64,000 nucleotides of DNA from CAMLIZ01 sp036231905 (GTDB lineage Bacteria; Pseudomonadota; Gammaproteobacteria; Burkholderiales; Burkholderiaceae_C), in NCBI RefSeq assembly GCF_036231905.1, contig NZ_JAZARE010000003.1, forward strand, positions 124,001-188,000, in the 5' to 3' direction. Position 1 is the stretch's first letter. Each line of letters opens with the position of its first letter. The notes beneath the pieces are model-generated. The model had not been told where the DNA came from. It did no database searches and was given only the letters and a program-made list of their open reading frames with translations. A program made the translations under genes and the position numbers. This document shows positions 17,159-28,235 of this stretch, piece by piece.

Positions 17159-19972
17159 TCAGAACTTGAAGCTCGCGTTGACGTAGTAGGTGCGGCCACG
17201 GATGTCGTGGTAGCGGTCATCGTAGCCGAACATCTGGCCCTTGCCGGCACCGCCTTCAGCGAGCGTCAGCGGAACCTTCGTGTCCGTCAGGTTCAGCACA
17301 CCGAGGGTGAAGGTCAGCCGGCTGTTGAGCGCGTACTGGGTCTGCCAGTCCCAGGTCACATAGTTCTTAATCTTCAGCTGGACGTCTTCGAACTCGCCGG
17401 TGTTGGCGTCGTTCGGGCCGAGCACCTCCACGCTTGCGATGGCGTCTCGATAGCCGGATTTGAAGTTTGCGGCCAGCGAGTTCAGCCATTTGCCGGTCTG
17501 CAGCTCTGCGGAAGCGCGCCCCTGCCAGCGGAAGGTAACGTAAGACAGGCTCGGTTCGTTCACGCCGACGGGGTTGAAATACTGCCCCCCCTCCTGGAGC
17601 TGCACCTTCTCGGCCAGCATGTATGTGGCGACCAAGCGGCCACCCAGGCGCCCAATCGGCGTGTTGTAGCGGCCCTGTACGTCGAAGTCGATGCCGCTGT
17701 AGTACGCCTTGCCTAGGTTCAGGTTCGCCTGGTTGTACGCCAGGAAGTCGATGCCTGTGGCGATGTCGCGCTGCGTCGTCCAAGCGCCTGGGTAACGCTG
17801 TGGGTTGTCGAACGCTTCCTGCTCGCTGATCTGGCCGAAGGCATCCTTGATACCTACCCACCACCAGTCCACGCCCACCGACATCGCCTGAACCGGCTCG
17901 AACACCATGCCGACGTGCGCCTGGCGGGACTTCTCAGGCTTCAGCTTTGGATTGCCGCCGGCGACTACGTCATACTGCCGGCCACGCGGCTGGCACTGTG
18001 CATTCAAACTTGTGGCAACCGCCTGCAGCTCCGGCGTGCAGTCATAGGGCGACGACGTCACGCCGAACGACTGAGGAGCTGCCTTCAGCTGCGGCACCGT
18101 CGGTGCCTTGAAGCCGGTGCCGAGCGAGCCGCGCAGAGCGAGGCCAGTGGTCGGGCGCCACTTCATCATCAGCTTGCCGTTCGTGGTGCTGCCGAAGTCG
18201 CTGTAGTCGTCGTATCGGACCGAGCCGGTCAGTTCCAGCGTCTTGGTGACCGGTGCGACCACTTCGGTGAACACGCCCCAGGCCTTACGGTCAGCGCTGT
18301 AGGGAATGATGGCCGCGGCGTCACCGAAACGCTGGTCGCATTGCAGGTTGGGGTCGGCGGAATCCGGGTCGCAGAGTGTGCCGGCCACCGGGTCTGCCAG
18401 CTTAGCTTGTGCGAACAGGCTCGGCTTTCCCTGGAACTTTTCCTGATAGTAGTTCACGCCCAGAGCCATCTGAAGCGGCCCCCCTGCCAGATTCATCAGC
18501 GAGCGTGACACACGGCCATCGAGGCTGGCCAATTCGGACGTGCCACCATCCCAGTAGCCGTTGTAGACGATGTTGCGCACCGCGGCGAGCGACTCCGCCG
18601 GCATCTCCCCCGGGCCGACGAATGGGTTAAGCAGGCCGCTGCTCCGCAGCCGCGACAGTGCGAGAGCACCCGGATAGCCGGAGATGTCATTCTTGAAGTC
18701 GCTCTTCGAATAGGACAAACCCGTCTCGTAGTCCCACTCGCCGAAGACACCACGCACGCCAATGACGCCGTTGCTGAACTCGGACTTGTTCTTGTCGGCA
18801 CGCCGGCCCAGGTCGGCGACCCGGTAGAAGGCCGTCGTGTCCTGCGTAAAGGTGCTGCCCTGCATGCCGCTGACCGGCGTGAGGTACTGGTCGTACAGCG
18901 GCGAGCTCCGCGGGATGGAGATGCTGCCAGGCACAGGCGCGATGATGCCGGTGCTTTCTGTGCGGGAGAGCAGGACGTCAGCAAACAGCGTGTGGTTCTG
19001 GCCCAATTTGAGGTCACCGCTAACCATGGCCTGCTGGCGCTCCCGCTCGGGGAAAATCTCCAGCGCCGCCACGAAGTCGAAATAACAGGCGGTCTTCCCG
19101 GTGGCCGGATCGGTGGACCTGACATTGCCTGGCGCACAACTGCCATTGGCCAGGAAATAGGGGCTGACGATGTCCCCGTCGTCGTCGAGCACGTTGCCGG
19201 GGATCGCGCTGGGGGAGCCGAGGAACGCTTGGTAGCGCTTGCCGTTGTGATTGAAGTTGATTACGCCGGTCTTCGAGGCCTCGCGCTGCGTCGCGTTCAA
19301 CGGGTCGCGCTTGTCAGCACCGATTGCGAAGAAGACGTTGAAGCCGTCCTCTTCCAGCGAGCCGAAACCCTTGCTGAGGCTGAAGCGCTTTTCCTCCGCA
19401 CCGCCCTTCTGAGGTTTCGACGCGCCGAGCGTCAGGTCGCCTTCCGTAGAGTTGCGACGGGTGATGAAGTTCACCACGCCTGCGATGGCGTCCGAGCCGT
19501 ATAGGGAGGATGCGCCGGTGGCCAGCACTTCGACCCGTTCGATAGCACTCAGTGGCAGCGTGTTCAGGTCGATAGCTGCCCCGAACCCGGTTAGAGTCTG
19601 CCCGCCGAACTGAGCGAGTCGACGACCGTTCAGCAGGACAAGCGTGCGCGTCTCACCGATGTTGTGCACCGATGCGCCTGAAAAACCGCCGCCGCCGCCG
19701 CCAACACTGGCAGACTCCGTCGTAGCCCCCTGCATGGCGGGCAGACGCTGGATCAGGTCGGTGACCGAGGTTGCACCACTGCGCTGGATAGCCTCACGGT
19801 TGATCACCTGGACCGGCAGAGCGCCTTCGGCGTCCACGCGCTTGATCGCGGAACCGGTGACTTCAACTCGCTGCACCGAACTGTCCTGTGCATGCGCTGG
19901 TAGCACACCCAATGCACCGCCACCGCCGAACGCGACTATCAGCGCGGCCGATATCTTTGTTTTCTGGAACAT
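17159..19972 (-). CDS. TonB-dependent outer-membrane receptor
   Basis: A 937-residue outer-membrane transporter. A signal peptide ends near PAHA/Q28. A TonB-box-like stretch (VQRVEVTGSAIKRVD) and the plug domain follow (about 45-175, with LVLLNGRRLAQFGG and YGSDAIAGVVNFITRR). The beta-barrel fills the remainder and ends with the terminal aromatic residue (NASFKF). The GSAIKR plug start and large barrel fit the Oar/CirA-like receptors of unknown ligand rather than a defined siderophore receptor. AGAGGAG precedes the ATG. Base composition looks poorer in GC than the flanking housekeeping genes, suggesting acquisition. Energy could come from the ExbB/ExbD encoded at 10 kb; no tonB gene is in the window. 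Confidence 0.92.
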   Translation of the reverse strand: MFQKTKISAALIVAFGGGGALGVLPAHAQDSSVQRVEVTGSAIKRVDAEGALPVQVINREAIQRSGATSVTDLIQRLPAMQGATTESASVGGGGGGFSGASVHNIGETRTLVLLNGRRLAQFGGQTLTGFGAAIDLNTLPLSAIERVEVLATGASSLYGSDAIAGVVNFITRRNSTEGDLTLGASKPQKGGAEEKRFSLSKGFGSLEEDGFNVFFAIGADKRDPLNATQREASKTGVINFNHNGKRYQAFLGSPSAIPGNVLDDDGDIVSPYFLANGSCAPGNVRSTDPATGKTACYFDFVAALEIFPERERQQAMVSGDLKLGQNHTLFADVLLSRTESTGIIAPVPGSISIPRSSPLYDQYLTPVSGMQGSTFTQDTTAFYRVADLGRRADKNKSEFSNGVIGVRGVFGEWDYETGLSYSKSDFKNDISGYPGALALSRLRSSGLLNPFVGPGEMPAESLAAVRNIVYNGYWDGGTSELASLDGRVSRSLMNLAGGPLQMALGVNYYQEKFQGKPSLFAQAKLADPVAGTLCDPDSADPNLQCDQRFGDAAAIIPYSADRKAWGVFTEVVAPVTKTLELTGSVRYDDYSDFGSTTNGKLMMKWRPTTGLALRGSLGTGFKAPTVPQLKAAPQSFGVTSSPYDCTPELQAVATSLNAQCQPRGRQYDVVAGGNPKLKPEKSRQAHVGMVFEPVQAMSVGVDWWWVGIKDAFGQISEQEAFDNPQRYPGAWTTQRDIATGIDFLAYNQANLNLGKAYYSGIDFDVQGRYNTPIGRLGGRLVATYMLAEKVQLQEGGQYFNPVGVNEPSLSYVTFRWQGRASAELQTGKWLNSLAANFKSGYRDAIASVEVLGPNDANTGEFEDVQLKIKNYVTWDWQTQYALNSRLTFTLGVLNLTDTKVPLTLAEGGAGKGQMFGYDDRYHDIRGRTYYVNASFKF

Positions 19973-20467
19973 GATGACTCCTCTGACCCGAAAGTTGATC
20001 GATAGACCTGGCTCTGAAGCAAGCTAGAGGCCACCTTGTAGACTGGCTGCTAGCATCACGTCGGAGCACGAAAACTGATTTTCCGGCTGGAAAGTACCTT
20101 CCCTCTCCCAGGGAAACCCTGCGGCCTCATCGACAGGCTCGGACTTAGCGGGCCGTAGTCGCCTATACAAGTGCCGCCCACCTCTGAATACGAGCCGCTA
20201 TATCTCGACCGCCAGCGTACGCTACACGTGTCAAGTCCAGGATGCGCGTCATGGGCAGTGTTGGTTTCCGCCGACAGTCATCGCGAATCGCTGCCAGAAG
20301 AACCCGGCATGACCCGGGTTCCTATGTCGCAAACGGGTCAGGAAAGTACTTGAGGGCTCCGTGGAAGCCGCCGCTGGCGTACTGGTTCTGTGCGGCGCGC
20401 CGAGAGAACGGCGGATCCTGTCCAGTAAGTTTTGACGTGGCCGGCCAGCGCAACGCCTTGGAGCTCT
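19973..20467. other. gene-free spacer between the receptor and yejF
   Basis: 495 bases with no supportable gene. The left part should carry the leftward promoter of the TonB-dependent receptor. The only clear structure is a hairpin at 20300-20321 that may terminate yejF. Composition is poorer in GC than the neighbours, in line with an island edge. Short open frames here show no recognisable domain. Confidence 0.5.
20300..20321 (-). terminator. possible terminator downstream of yejF
   Basis: A perfect 8-bp stem (20300-20307 with 20314-20321) with a six-base loop is followed on the minus strand by TTCT, a weak T tract. It lies about 150 bases beyond the yejF stop. No better candidate was seen. 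Confidence 0.55.
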
Positions 20468-22309
<1,842 letters not shown>

Positions 22310-22325
22310 CTGAGTACCTTGCCGG

Positions 22326-23810
22326 TTATTTGGTCAACGCCGGCTCGCCGGCGGCACCGGCGGGCGCCTTCAGCAGCCGTTTGACCAGCCGCGGCCGGAA
22401 GCTGCGCGAGCGCGGATCGAAGGCATCGCGCACGCCATCGGCAAACAGGTTGGCCGCCAGCACCAGCACCACCATGAAGGTGAAGGCCGCGGCGAACGAC
22501 CACCACACCACCGGGTTGCGCGACATCTCGCTGCGGGCCAGGTTGATCATGCCGCCGAAGCTGTTCATCGACGGGTCCACGCCCACGCCGATGTACGTAA
22601 GCACGGCCTCGAACAGGATGAGGTCGGAGAACGACAGCACCGTGGTGATCAGCACCAGGTGCATCACGTTGGGCAGGATGTGGCGCGACATGATGCGCGC
22701 ATGGCTCACGCCGAAGGCGGTGGCCGCCTGCACGTAGTCCAGCTCCCGCAGCTTGAGCGTTTCACCGCGCACCAGCCGGCACAAGGTGGCCCAGCCGGTG
22801 AGCCCCAGGATCACGCACAGCAGGAAGATCTTGATGTCCGAGCGCTCGGCACCGGTTTCAAACAGCTCCGGATGCTTGTCGAGGAACACCTGCATCATCA
22901 GCACGCAGGCCGCGATCAGCAACACGCTGGGCACCGCGGTGAGCGTGGTGTAGATGTACTGGATCAGCTCGTCCACCCAGCCCTTGAAGTAGCCGCCCAG
23001 GATGCCGAGCACGATGGCGAACGGCAGCGTGGCAATCGTGGCCAGCGTGCCGATGACGAACGCGGTGCGCACGCTCTTCATCGCCTGGTACAGCACGTCG
23101 TTGCCGGTGCGGTCGGTGCCGAACACGTGGTACACGTCCATCAGCGCGATCACCGGGCCGCACAGCAGGCAGATCACCAGCAGGGTGATCATCAGCGGCC
23201 GCAGCGGGTAGTCGGTGTGGCCGCGTGCGAGGTCGGACAAGGCATTGCTGAAGCCGCCGTGCGAGCGCGCCAGCAACGCGCCGGCCGCCAGCACACACAG
23301 CGCAAAGGCGACTGCGCCACCGAGCAGGCCCCTCGCCGTGCGGGCCATCACGTCGCCCTGCCACTCCTGCTCCGGGTTCTTCAAGTGCGAGCCGCCGTGG
23401 CCGAGGCGGGCGTATTCGCGCACGATGTCGGCGCCCTTCTGCACCGGCTCCTTGGCGAAGCCCTGGTAGGCCAGCGGCGCGGACCACGACACTTCGCGCA
23501 TGCGAACCTGGTTGGCCAGCGCGACGTCGAGCAGCGACTCGGTGCGGGTGCCGTAGTACACCTGCGCGTCGGGCGCGGAGTTGCCGGCAAAGTCGAGCTG
23601 GCGCCGGAAGTGCACGCTGTCCAGCACCGCCACGGCCACGAACAGCAGCAGCACCGCCAGCGAACAAAGCGCCGCCGGATCGCGCAGCACCTTCATCCAG
23701 TTGGCCTTGGAGTTGGGCTGATGGCGGATGCGCCACACGTAGAACACCAGGCCGGCCACCAGCGCATACAGCGCCACGTCGGTCCACAGCAGAACGAACT
23801 TGAATCCCAT
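22326..23810 (-). CDS. yejE: peptide ABC transporter permease (YejE-like) with N-terminal extension
   Basis: A 494-residue inner-membrane permease of the DppC/YejE type. The canonical part starts around residue 225 (HVFGTDRTGNDVLYQ, the usual DppC N-terminal signature) and contains the EAA loop DYVQAATAFGVSHARIMSRH, which contacts the ATPase. The first 225 residues are extra relative to E. coli YejE (about 341 residues): they predict four membrane segments (near 8-26, 47-65, 165-185 and 205-225) with a soluble segment of about 100 residues between the second and third. That segment has no recognised domain. The gene lies between yejB and yejF. Confidence 0.9.
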   Translation of the reverse strand: MGFKFVLLWTDVALYALVAGLVFYVWRIRHQPNSKANWMKVLRDPAALCSLAVLLLFVAVAVLDSVHFRRQLDFAGNSAPDAQVYYGTRTESLLDVALANQVRMREVSWSAPLAYQGFAKEPVQKGADIVREYARLGHGGSHLKNPEQEWQGDVMARTARGLLGGAVAFALCVLAAGALLARSHGGFSNALSDLARGHTDYPLRPLMITLLVICLLCGPVIALMDVYHVFGTDRTGNDVLYQAMKSVRTAFVIGTLATIATLPFAIVLGILGGYFKGWVDELIQYIYTTLTAVPSVLLIAACVLMMQVFLDKHPELFETGAERSDIKIFLLCVILGLTGWATLCRLVRGETLKLRELDYVQAATAFGVSHARIMSRHILPNVMHLVLITTVLSFSDLILFEAVLTYIGVGVDPSMNSFGGMINLARSEMSRNPVVWWSFAAAFTFMVVLVLAANLFADGVRDAFDPRSRSFRPRLVKRLLKAPAGAAGEPALTK

Positions 23811-23819
23811 GGTCTGCCT

Positions 23820-24803
23820 CTAGCCCAGGCGCACGCGCGGATCGACCAGCGTGTACAGGATGTCGATGAGCACGTAGCTCGCGATGTAAAGCACCGCGCC
23901 CAGGAACACCATGGAGCGCACGATCGCGAAGTCCTGCCCGGTGATGGCCTCGATGACAAAGGCGCCCAGCCCCGGAATGCCGAAGAAGCTTTCGAACACC
24001 AGGCTGCCGAGGAACACATACGGCAGGTAGGAGCCCGCGCTGGTGATGATGGGAATCATGGCGTTGCGCAGCACGTGGCGGAACAGCACCACATGTTCGG
24101 CCAGGCCCTTGGCACGCGCGGTGCGCACATAGTCCTTGCCGATCTCTTCCAGGAACATCGCGCGGTACAGCCGCGCTTCACCGCCCAGGCGGGACAGCAG
24201 CGACAGCAGCACCGGCAGGATCAGGAACTTCACCGCGTCCAGCCCCGGTGCATAGCCGGAGATCGGCACCAGCTTGAACAGGCGCGAGAACAGGAACTGG
24301 CCGACGATGATGTAGAAGAGGCTGGAGATCGACAGCATCAGCACGCACAGCACCACGCCCCAGAAGTCGATGCGCGAGTTACGGAAGAACACCAGCAGCA
24401 GCGCGAACGCCGTGCTCGCAAACACCTGCAGCACGAACAGCGGCACCGCAAGCTGAAGGCTCACCCACATGCGGGTCCGGATCTCGTGGCCGATGTCCAC
24501 GGCATTGCGGGCATCCGAGCGGCCGAAGTCCAGCGCGAGCAGCGAGACCGAGCGTTCCCACACGATGGTGTTGGTGAGCTTCTCCGGCCCCTCTTCCCGG
24601 TCGTTCCAGTACAGCGGCTTGTCGTAGCCGCGCTCGGCCTTCCACTTCTGGATCTGCTCTTGCGTGATGCGCTTGCCGCCGATGTTCAGCCGCGCCATGT
24701 CGTCGGGCGTGTTCACCGTGAAGAACAGGACGAAGGTGAACAGGTTCACCCCAAGCAGGATGAGCACGCCGTAACCGAGCCGGCGGACGATGTAGTTGAT
24801 CAT
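23820..24803 (-). CDS. yejB: peptide ABC transporter permease (YejB-like)
   Basis: A 327-residue inner-membrane permease of the DppB/OppB family. It opens with the family N-terminus YIVRRLGYGVLILLGVNLFTF and contains the EAA loop KDYVRTARAKGLAEHVVLFR. The C-terminus VDPRVRLG is typical of the family. It pairs with the YejE-like permease downstream (nine-base gap), and the SBP gene is immediately upstream (25-base gap), so all four genes are probably one transcript. Confidence 0.94.
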   Translation of the reverse strand: MINYIVRRLGYGVLILLGVNLFTFVLFFTVNTPDDMARLNIGGKRITQEQIQKWKAERGYDKPLYWNDREEGPEKLTNTIVWERSVSLLALDFGRSDARNAVDIGHEIRTRMWVSLQLAVPLFVLQVFASTAFALLLVFFRNSRIDFWGVVLCVLMLSISSLFYIIVGQFLFSRLFKLVPISGYAPGLDAVKFLILPVLLSLLSRLGGEARLYRAMFLEEIGKDYVRTARAKGLAEHVVLFRHVLRNAMIPIITSAGSYLPYVFLGSLVFESFFGIPGLGAFVIEAITGQDFAIVRSMVFLGAVLYIASYVLIDILYTLVDPRVRLG

Positions 24804-24828
24804 CGAGTCTCTTTCAGCGCCGCGGCGC

Positions 24829-27072
24829 TCAGGCGGCGCTGGGCGCCTGCACCGGCTTGGCGGTCACACGTTCACGCGCCTTGTAGCCACGGCGGGCGAC
24901 CCACACCATCAGTGCGAGGCCGGCGAACAAGGCCAGCACCGGCCACCACACCGGATCGTTCCACTCGCGCTGGCGCTGCGTGCGCAGGGCCGGATCGACG
25001 CGGTAGTACTTGGCCAGGTCACGTACCACGATGGTGGGCTTGCCGTTGTGCACCCAGGACTGGAACGCCACGCCCACATAGGGAAAGTAGCCCCAGGCCC
25101 AGGGCGAATCCTGCTGGGCGATCTTGACCATCTGGTCGATCACCTTCTGCTTCTCGGGCCCGTCGTCCATGGTCTGCATCTGGCGATACAGCTTGTCGTA
25201 CTCGGGGTTCTCGTAGTTGGCCGCGTTTTCGCCCTCGTGCTTGGCCTTGGAGTTCGGCCCGTAGAGCAGGAAGAGGAAGTTCTCGGCATCCGGATAGTCC
25301 GCCAGCCAGCCCCACCAGAAGATTTGCTGCTTGCCCTTGAGCACCTTGTCCTGGAACTGGTTGTAGTCGGTGGCCCGGATCTCCAGCTGCACCCCCAGCT
25401 TGGCGAACTGCCGCACCATCCAGTCGAGCTCGGCCTTGATTTCCGGCGTGGGCGTGCGCTGGTAGTCGTAGTTCAGCACCAGCGGCTTGCCGGTCCTGGC
25501 ATCGCGGCCATCGGGGTAGCCGGCTTCGGCGAGCAGCTGTTTTGCTTCCTCGATCGAGCGGCGCACCACGCGGCCGTTTTCCAGCTTGTGGGTGACCGGG
25601 TTCATGCCCTCCACCGTGCCATGGCGCGAACCGAACACACCCGGTGGCAGCGGGCCTTCGGCTGCCTCGCCACCCTTGTTGCGGAAGATGCGGCCATAGC
25701 CTTCTTCCCAGTCGATCGCGATCGACAGCGCCTGGCGCAGCTTGCGGTTCTTGACCTGCTGCTCGGGCGTGTCGCCCTTGCCCACCACCGGGTCCAGCCA
25801 GTTGAAGCCGAGGTACCAGTTGTTGATGTCGGTGGTCACCGGGAAGCTGAAGCCCTTGTCGTCGTATTCCTTGCGGGTCTCGTCGGAGTCTTCCATGTCC
25901 ACGCGGAACTCGATGCCCCACTCGGGCCGCTCGATTTCCGGCACGTCGAGGAAGCCCTGCTTGAACATCTCCTTGCGGGGCGTGCGCTCCTTGACGATGG
26001 TGGACACCACCGTATCGACGAAGGGCATCATCTTTCCGCAGTCGGCGAGCAGGCCCTTCTCCTTGTCGCCCGGCATGCCTTCACAGGGGTAGGGTTCGCC
26101 ACGGAAGTTGGGGTTGCGCTTGAGCACGTGGCGGCGGTCCTGCACGTACTCCGTCATCATGAACGGCCCGGTGCCCACCGGCCACTGGTTCCATGACAGG
26201 CTGTTCTCCGACATGCCCGGCTGCGAGTAGAAGGCGTCCACTTCCCAGGGCACCGGCGCGGTGAAGCTCATCGCCAGCCAGTACTTCCACTGCGGGTACT
26301 TGCCTTTGATGCGGATGCGCAGCGTGTACTTGTCGAGTGCACTCACACCCTCGAGCGGCCACTTGCGGAAGTCCAGGAAGGGCTTGTCGCGGGCGGATTC
26401 CGACAGGCCGGCGCGCAACTTCGCGTCTTCCGCCTTGATCAGCTTGCTGTAGTCCTTCAACCCGATGATGTATTCGGAGAAGGTGGCAAAGGCGGGGGCT
26501 TCGATACGGGTGGTGGCGTGGCGCTTGAAGCCGTAGACATAGTCATCAGCCACGAGCTCCCGCGTGCCCATGTGCTTGAAGTCGAAGGGCGAACGCTTGT
26601 CGCCCACGTCCTCGCGCGTCATGCGGTGGTAGAGGTAGCTTCCCTTTTCGTCCTTGGCGAACGCAGGGTGCGGCGCATACAGGATCCCGTGTTTGATGGG
26701 AATGTCGTACACGCTTTCGGCAATCTGCTCGGGCGCCACGGCCTGCGGCAGCCGGGTGCCCTTCGCGTCCAGGTAGTACGGCTGCACCACCGCGGCAGCC
26801 GCCTTCGGGATCAGCTCGTAGGGACGCTTGAGGTAGTGGTAGCCGTACAGCGGCTCGTAGATCGAGTAGGTGTACGGCGTCTCCGGGTTGCTGTAGGACC
26901 CGGTGGGATCGAGGTAGCGGGGCGAGCGCTCGTCGAAGGAGTTGAACAGCGTGTTCTCCTTCTCCGCGCCAGCCGGCCAGGGGCTGTTGTTGCAAGCCGC
27001 CAGCGCCAACAGGGACGCGATCAGCATCACGGCCGTCAGCCAACGGGTGGGCGACATCGGATGTCTAGACAT
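24829..27072 (-). CDS. yejA: peptide ABC transporter substrate-binding lipoprotein (YejA-like) with C-terminal membrane helix
   Basis: Extracytoplasmic solute receptor of the SBP_bac_5 family, 747 residues from the ATG at 27072. The start is chosen because a lipoprotein signal (MLIASLLALAAC, lipidated Cys27) follows; a longer frame upstream lacks signal character. The ligand-binding domain spans about 60-680. Unusually, residues about 705-722 (WWPVLALFAGLALMVWVA) form a hydrophobic helix followed by basic residues, so the protein appears anchored at both ends. E. coli YejA (about 604 residues) is a plain periplasmic protein. Expected role: oligopeptide capture for the YejBEF permease. Confidence 0.88.
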   Translation of the reverse strand: MSRHPMSPTRWLTAVMLIASLLALAACNNSPWPAGAEKENTLFNSFDERSPRYLDPTGSYSNPETPYTYSIYEPLYGYHYLKRPYELIPKAAAAVVQPYYLDAKGTRLPQAVAPEQIAESVYDIPIKHGILYAPHPAFAKDEKGSYLYHRMTREDVGDKRSPFDFKHMGTRELVADDYVYGFKRHATTRIEAPAFATFSEYIIGLKDYSKLIKAEDAKLRAGLSESARDKPFLDFRKWPLEGVSALDKYTLRIRIKGKYPQWKYWLAMSFTAPVPWEVDAFYSQPGMSENSLSWNQWPVGTGPFMMTEYVQDRRHVLKRNPNFRGEPYPCEGMPGDKEKGLLADCGKMMPFVDTVVSTIVKERTPRKEMFKQGFLDVPEIERPEWGIEFRVDMEDSDETRKEYDDKGFSFPVTTDINNWYLGFNWLDPVVGKGDTPEQQVKNRKLRQALSIAIDWEEGYGRIFRNKGGEAAEGPLPPGVFGSRHGTVEGMNPVTHKLENGRVVRRSIEEAKQLLAEAGYPDGRDARTGKPLVLNYDYQRTPTPEIKAELDWMVRQFAKLGVQLEIRATDYNQFQDKVLKGKQQIFWWGWLADYPDAENFLFLLYGPNSKAKHEGENAANYENPEYDKLYRQMQTMDDGPEKQKVIDQMVKIAQQDSPWAWGYFPYVGVAFQSWVHNGKPTIVVRDLAKYYRVDPALRTQRQREWNDPVWWPVLALFAGLALMVWVARRGYKARERVTAKPVQAPSAA

Positions 27073-27251
27073 GTGGCCCGATCCTTCACTACGCATCATG
27101 TTCGCCAGCTGGATCCCAGGTGGCATTCCCCAAAAAACAAACGGCCTCCGTTGCAGCCGGGCTTGTGGCCCTGCCGTACGCGAGGCAGCCGCGAATAATA
27201 CGCCCGGTGACACACACGGGCGCTCAGGGTTTCACCCGCTTTTGGGTGGGC

Positions 27252-28235
27252 TCACCAGCCGATGAAGGCGTCCTTGCCCTGCACGGCCAGTGTCACGCGG
27301 CGCCCCACCGGCAGGCACACCTTGGTCGGCACGTGGCCGAAGGGCAGGCCGGTGAGGATGGGCACCGGGACGGTGGCGCGCAGGTGCGCAATGGCTGACT
27401 TCAGCGTGTAGCCCCGATCCAGCGGCGACTTCTTGTAGTCGGTGAACTGGCCCAGCACCACCGCCTTCTGTGCGCCCAGTACGCCTGCCTGGTGCAATTG
27501 CAGCAGCATCCGCTCCACCCGATACGGATGTTCGGCCACGTCCTCCAGGAACAGCACTCCGCCTTTCACGCGGGGGAAGTGCGGCGTGCCGAGCAGCGAT
27601 GCCACCACACAGAGGTTGCCGCCCCACAGGCGGCCCGTGACGTCGAGGCCGTCGAACTCCGGCTCGGTGCGGAAGCCCACCGCCTCCAACTCGCCGCCCA
27701 TGGCCTCCACGAAGCAGGCTTCGGTCACGTCGTCGAGGTCGGCCGGTTCGCGCCCGAAGTCGTCGTTCGCCATGGGCCCGTGCCACCAGCCACCCGCATG
27801 GCTGCAGTGCTCACCATGCTGGTGGTCATGGTCGTGCGCATGGGCCACCCGTTCAGGGCCCGCTGCGCCGTGCGCCATCGCCGCCAGCTGCAAGGCGGTG
27901 AGGTCGCTGTAGCCCACCCAACGCAGCCCGTGTTCCAGGCTGCGCGCGAGCAAGGGCCAGTCGATGCCATCCAGCAGCCGCGTGAGGCCGTAGCCACCGC
28001 GCGTGGCGAGCGCCACGCACGCCTCGCCGGCGATGCCGGCCTGGGCCACCCGGTGCAGCGCCTGCAGCCGGAGCTCATCGGTGCCCGCGAAGCGCTGGTG
28101 GCGGGCCAGCGCCGTCTCGTCCAGGCGCACGGCAAAGCCGTGCTGCGCCAGCCGCTTGGCCGCGCGCCGCACCCGCGCCGGCTCCGGCACCACGCCGGAC
28201 GGCGAGAAGATGATGAGTTGCTGCTGTTCGCTCAT
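27252..28235 (-). CDS. ldcA: LD-carboxypeptidase (S66 family) with His-rich insertion
   Basis: Muropeptide LD-carboxypeptidase that removes the terminal D-Ala from recycled tetrapeptides. In the 327-residue protein, the nucleophile is S110 (WVGYSDLTAL) and the N-terminal FSPSGVV plus the C-terminal TGLPFGHVPTK (active-site His region) fit family S66. Between residues about 132 and 146 lies a His/Asp-rich insertion (HAHDHDHQHGEHCSH) absent from E. coli LdcA. It could bind a metal, which is speculation. The ATG at 28235 overlaps the tadA stop by four bases, fixing the start. Confidence 0.9.
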   Translation of the reverse strand: MSEQQQLIIFSPSGVVPEPARVRRAAKRLAQHGFAVRLDETALARHQRFAGTDELRLQALHRVAQAGIAGEACVALATRGGYGLTRLLDGIDWPLLARSLEHGLRWVGYSDLTALQLAAMAHGAAGPERVAHAHDHDHQHGEHCSHAGGWWHGPMANDDFGREPADLDDVTEACFVEAMGGELEAVGFRTEPEFDGLDVTGRLWGGNLCVVASLLGTPHFPRVKGGVLFLEDVAEHPYRVERMLLQLHQAGVLGAQKAVVLGQFTDYKKSPLDRGYTLKSAIAHLRATVPVPILTGLPFGHVPTKVCLPVGRRVTLAVQGKDAFIGW

